A stretch of 64,000 nucleotides of DNA, taken from Methanomicrobiales archaeon (GTDB lineage: Archaea > Halobacteriota > Methanomicrobia > Methanomicrobiales > Methanospirillaceae). Where the stretch lies: positions 1 to 64,000 of the forward strand of contig JALHCK010000001.1 of assembly GCA_022841205.1 (NCBI GenBank). Direction: 5' to 3'. Both the position numbers and the translations under genes were made by a program. This document shows, piece after piece, positions 63,380 to 64,000 of this stretch. Each line of letters opens with the position of its first letter. Position 1 is the stretch's first letter. The notes under the pieces are model-generated. The model did not search any database. It was not told where the DNA came from and worked only from the letters and a program-made list of their open reading frames with translations.

Positions 63380-63708
63380 TGTCAGCTCACAATCTCATCA
63401 GGTACTAATGAGAGCTTTGTGATTGGAAAAGCACATCGCGCCGATTGAGGGAGGGGCGGTTGTAACCTGAGCCACACAGGGAACAACGGATATCCGAAAG
63501 AGACAAAAAAGGCACCAGGCGCCTTCGTTCGCCGGGCATCGTTACGGGCACAATCCTGGTGAAGGACGATCAGCATAGCGACCATGGAGAAGGGTACGGC
63601 TACCTCCATGCAGGGATTCCCTGGATCTCCAGGACATCAACAATCTCCTGTTTTGACGGTGGGAAGATCGGTATGCATTTGTTATCACGTGAAGACACAA
63701 TACATGCT
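63380..63708. other. Divergent gap between YyaL-type gene and mutS
   Basis: 329 bases. No credible gene; short open frames on both strands look like chance. It must carry promoters for both neighbours, but no TATA box stands out on inspection. Confidence 0.5.
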
Positions 63709-64000
63709 ATGGCCGTTCCTGGACGCGGCGGCCGGCCGGCATCAAAGATCACTCCGGCCATGGCCCAGTACCTGTCGATCAAGGAGCAGCACAGGGACGC
63801 AATCCTGTTCTTCCACATTGGCGACTTCTACGAGACGTTTTGCCAGGATGCCGAAACTGTATCCCGGGAGCTTGATATCGCGCTCACTTCCCGTTCCCGT
63901 GACAGCTCCGGAGCTAAGATACCCCTCGCAGGTGTCCCCTGCCATGCAGCAGAGAACTATATCTCCCGCCTGATCGCGAAAGGCTACCGGGTGGCGGTCT
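63709..64000 (+). CDS. mutS: DNA mismatch repair protein MutS, N-terminal start (runs off window)
   Basis: First 97 codons only. The sequence through SKITPAMAQYLSIKEQHRDAILFFHIGDFYETF is the MutS domain I with the Phe-x-Glu of the mismatch-reading motif as GDFYETF (about residues 39-45), then GVPCHAAENYISRLI. MutS finds mispaired bases in DNA. An in-frame ATG at 63673 would add 12 residues; 63709 is preferred as closer to relatives. The rest lies outside the window. Confidence 0.92.
   Translation, partial: MAVPGRGGRPASKITPAMAQYLSIKEQHRDAILFFHIGDFYETFCQDAETVSRELDIALTSRSRDSSGAKIPLAGVPCHAAENYISRLIAKGYRVAV

Noticed and set aside
1..64000. CRISPR array, integrated virus or insertion sequence
   Set aside because: No regularly spaced direct repeats, integrase, capsid or transposase gene was seen anywhere in the window.

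Overview
The window reads as chromosomal DNA of a hydrogenotrophic methanogenic archaeon, most likely of the order Methanomicrobiales (Methanoregula/Methanolinea/Methanosphaerula type). The basis is a formylmethanofuran dehydrogenase operon, formate dehydrogenase, the methanogen families DUF1890 and DUF1894, and archaeal RadA, RPA, FEN-1, an Fap7-type kinase, a presenilin-type protease and Nog1. Promoters are AT-rich TATA-type and several genes look leaderless. Species cannot be fixed from the sequence alone. Nothing looks like a phage, insertion sequence, rRNA, tRNA or CRISPR array.

Region 1 (about 1-26.5 kb) is a dense molybdenum/tungsten region. It holds formate dehydrogenase alpha (cut by the window edge), FdhD, a MoeA-PBP fusion, two FmdE-like proteins, a DUF4213/DUF364 heavy-metal chelation protein, a TsaA-FmdE fusion and a siroheme protein with a ferredoxin domain. 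The fwdGDBAC operon follows, then a SagB-type oxidoreductase and a DsrE-repeat protein. Next come a ModABC/WtpABC-type importer with a TsaA gene embedded in its operon, two small unknown genes, a kinase-fold protein resembling the Mo storage protein, a MOT1-type permease and a TupABC-type importer. The genes cover metal uptake by three routes, possible storage, insertion into the pyranopterin cofactor, activation, and use by the two main Mo/W enzymes of CO2-reducing methanogenesis. A likely stand-alone structured RNA lies at about 16.9-17.1 kb.

Region 2 (26.8-30.9 kb) is a tight minus-strand operon: a small unknown protein, a GT2 glycosyltransferase, a TPR protein with a C-terminal winged helix, and a BrxC/BrxD-type (DUF2791) ATPase. 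No other BREX gene is nearby, so its job is open.

Region 3 (30.9-48.9 kb) is mostly housekeeping: CTP synthase, GMP synthase subunit B, ArgD, HisC, an adenylate kinase, a CDP-alcohol phosphatidyltransferase, FEN-1, a presenilin homologue, Nog1, a CBS regulator, a PRC-barrel protein, then the minus-strand run dapL-lysA-RPA-radA-pgp.

Region 4 (49-64 kb) holds cutA and a second fdhD, the DUF1890/DUF1894 pair, a two-subunit 2-oxoacid:ferredoxin oxidoreductase followed by glutamate dehydrogenase, a KamA-type aminomutase, a DUF2769 protein, SRAP (HMCES/YedK), a HAD phosphatase, an MBL-rhodanese protein, a flavin-binding protein, a YyaL-type thioredoxin-domain protein, and the start of mutS.
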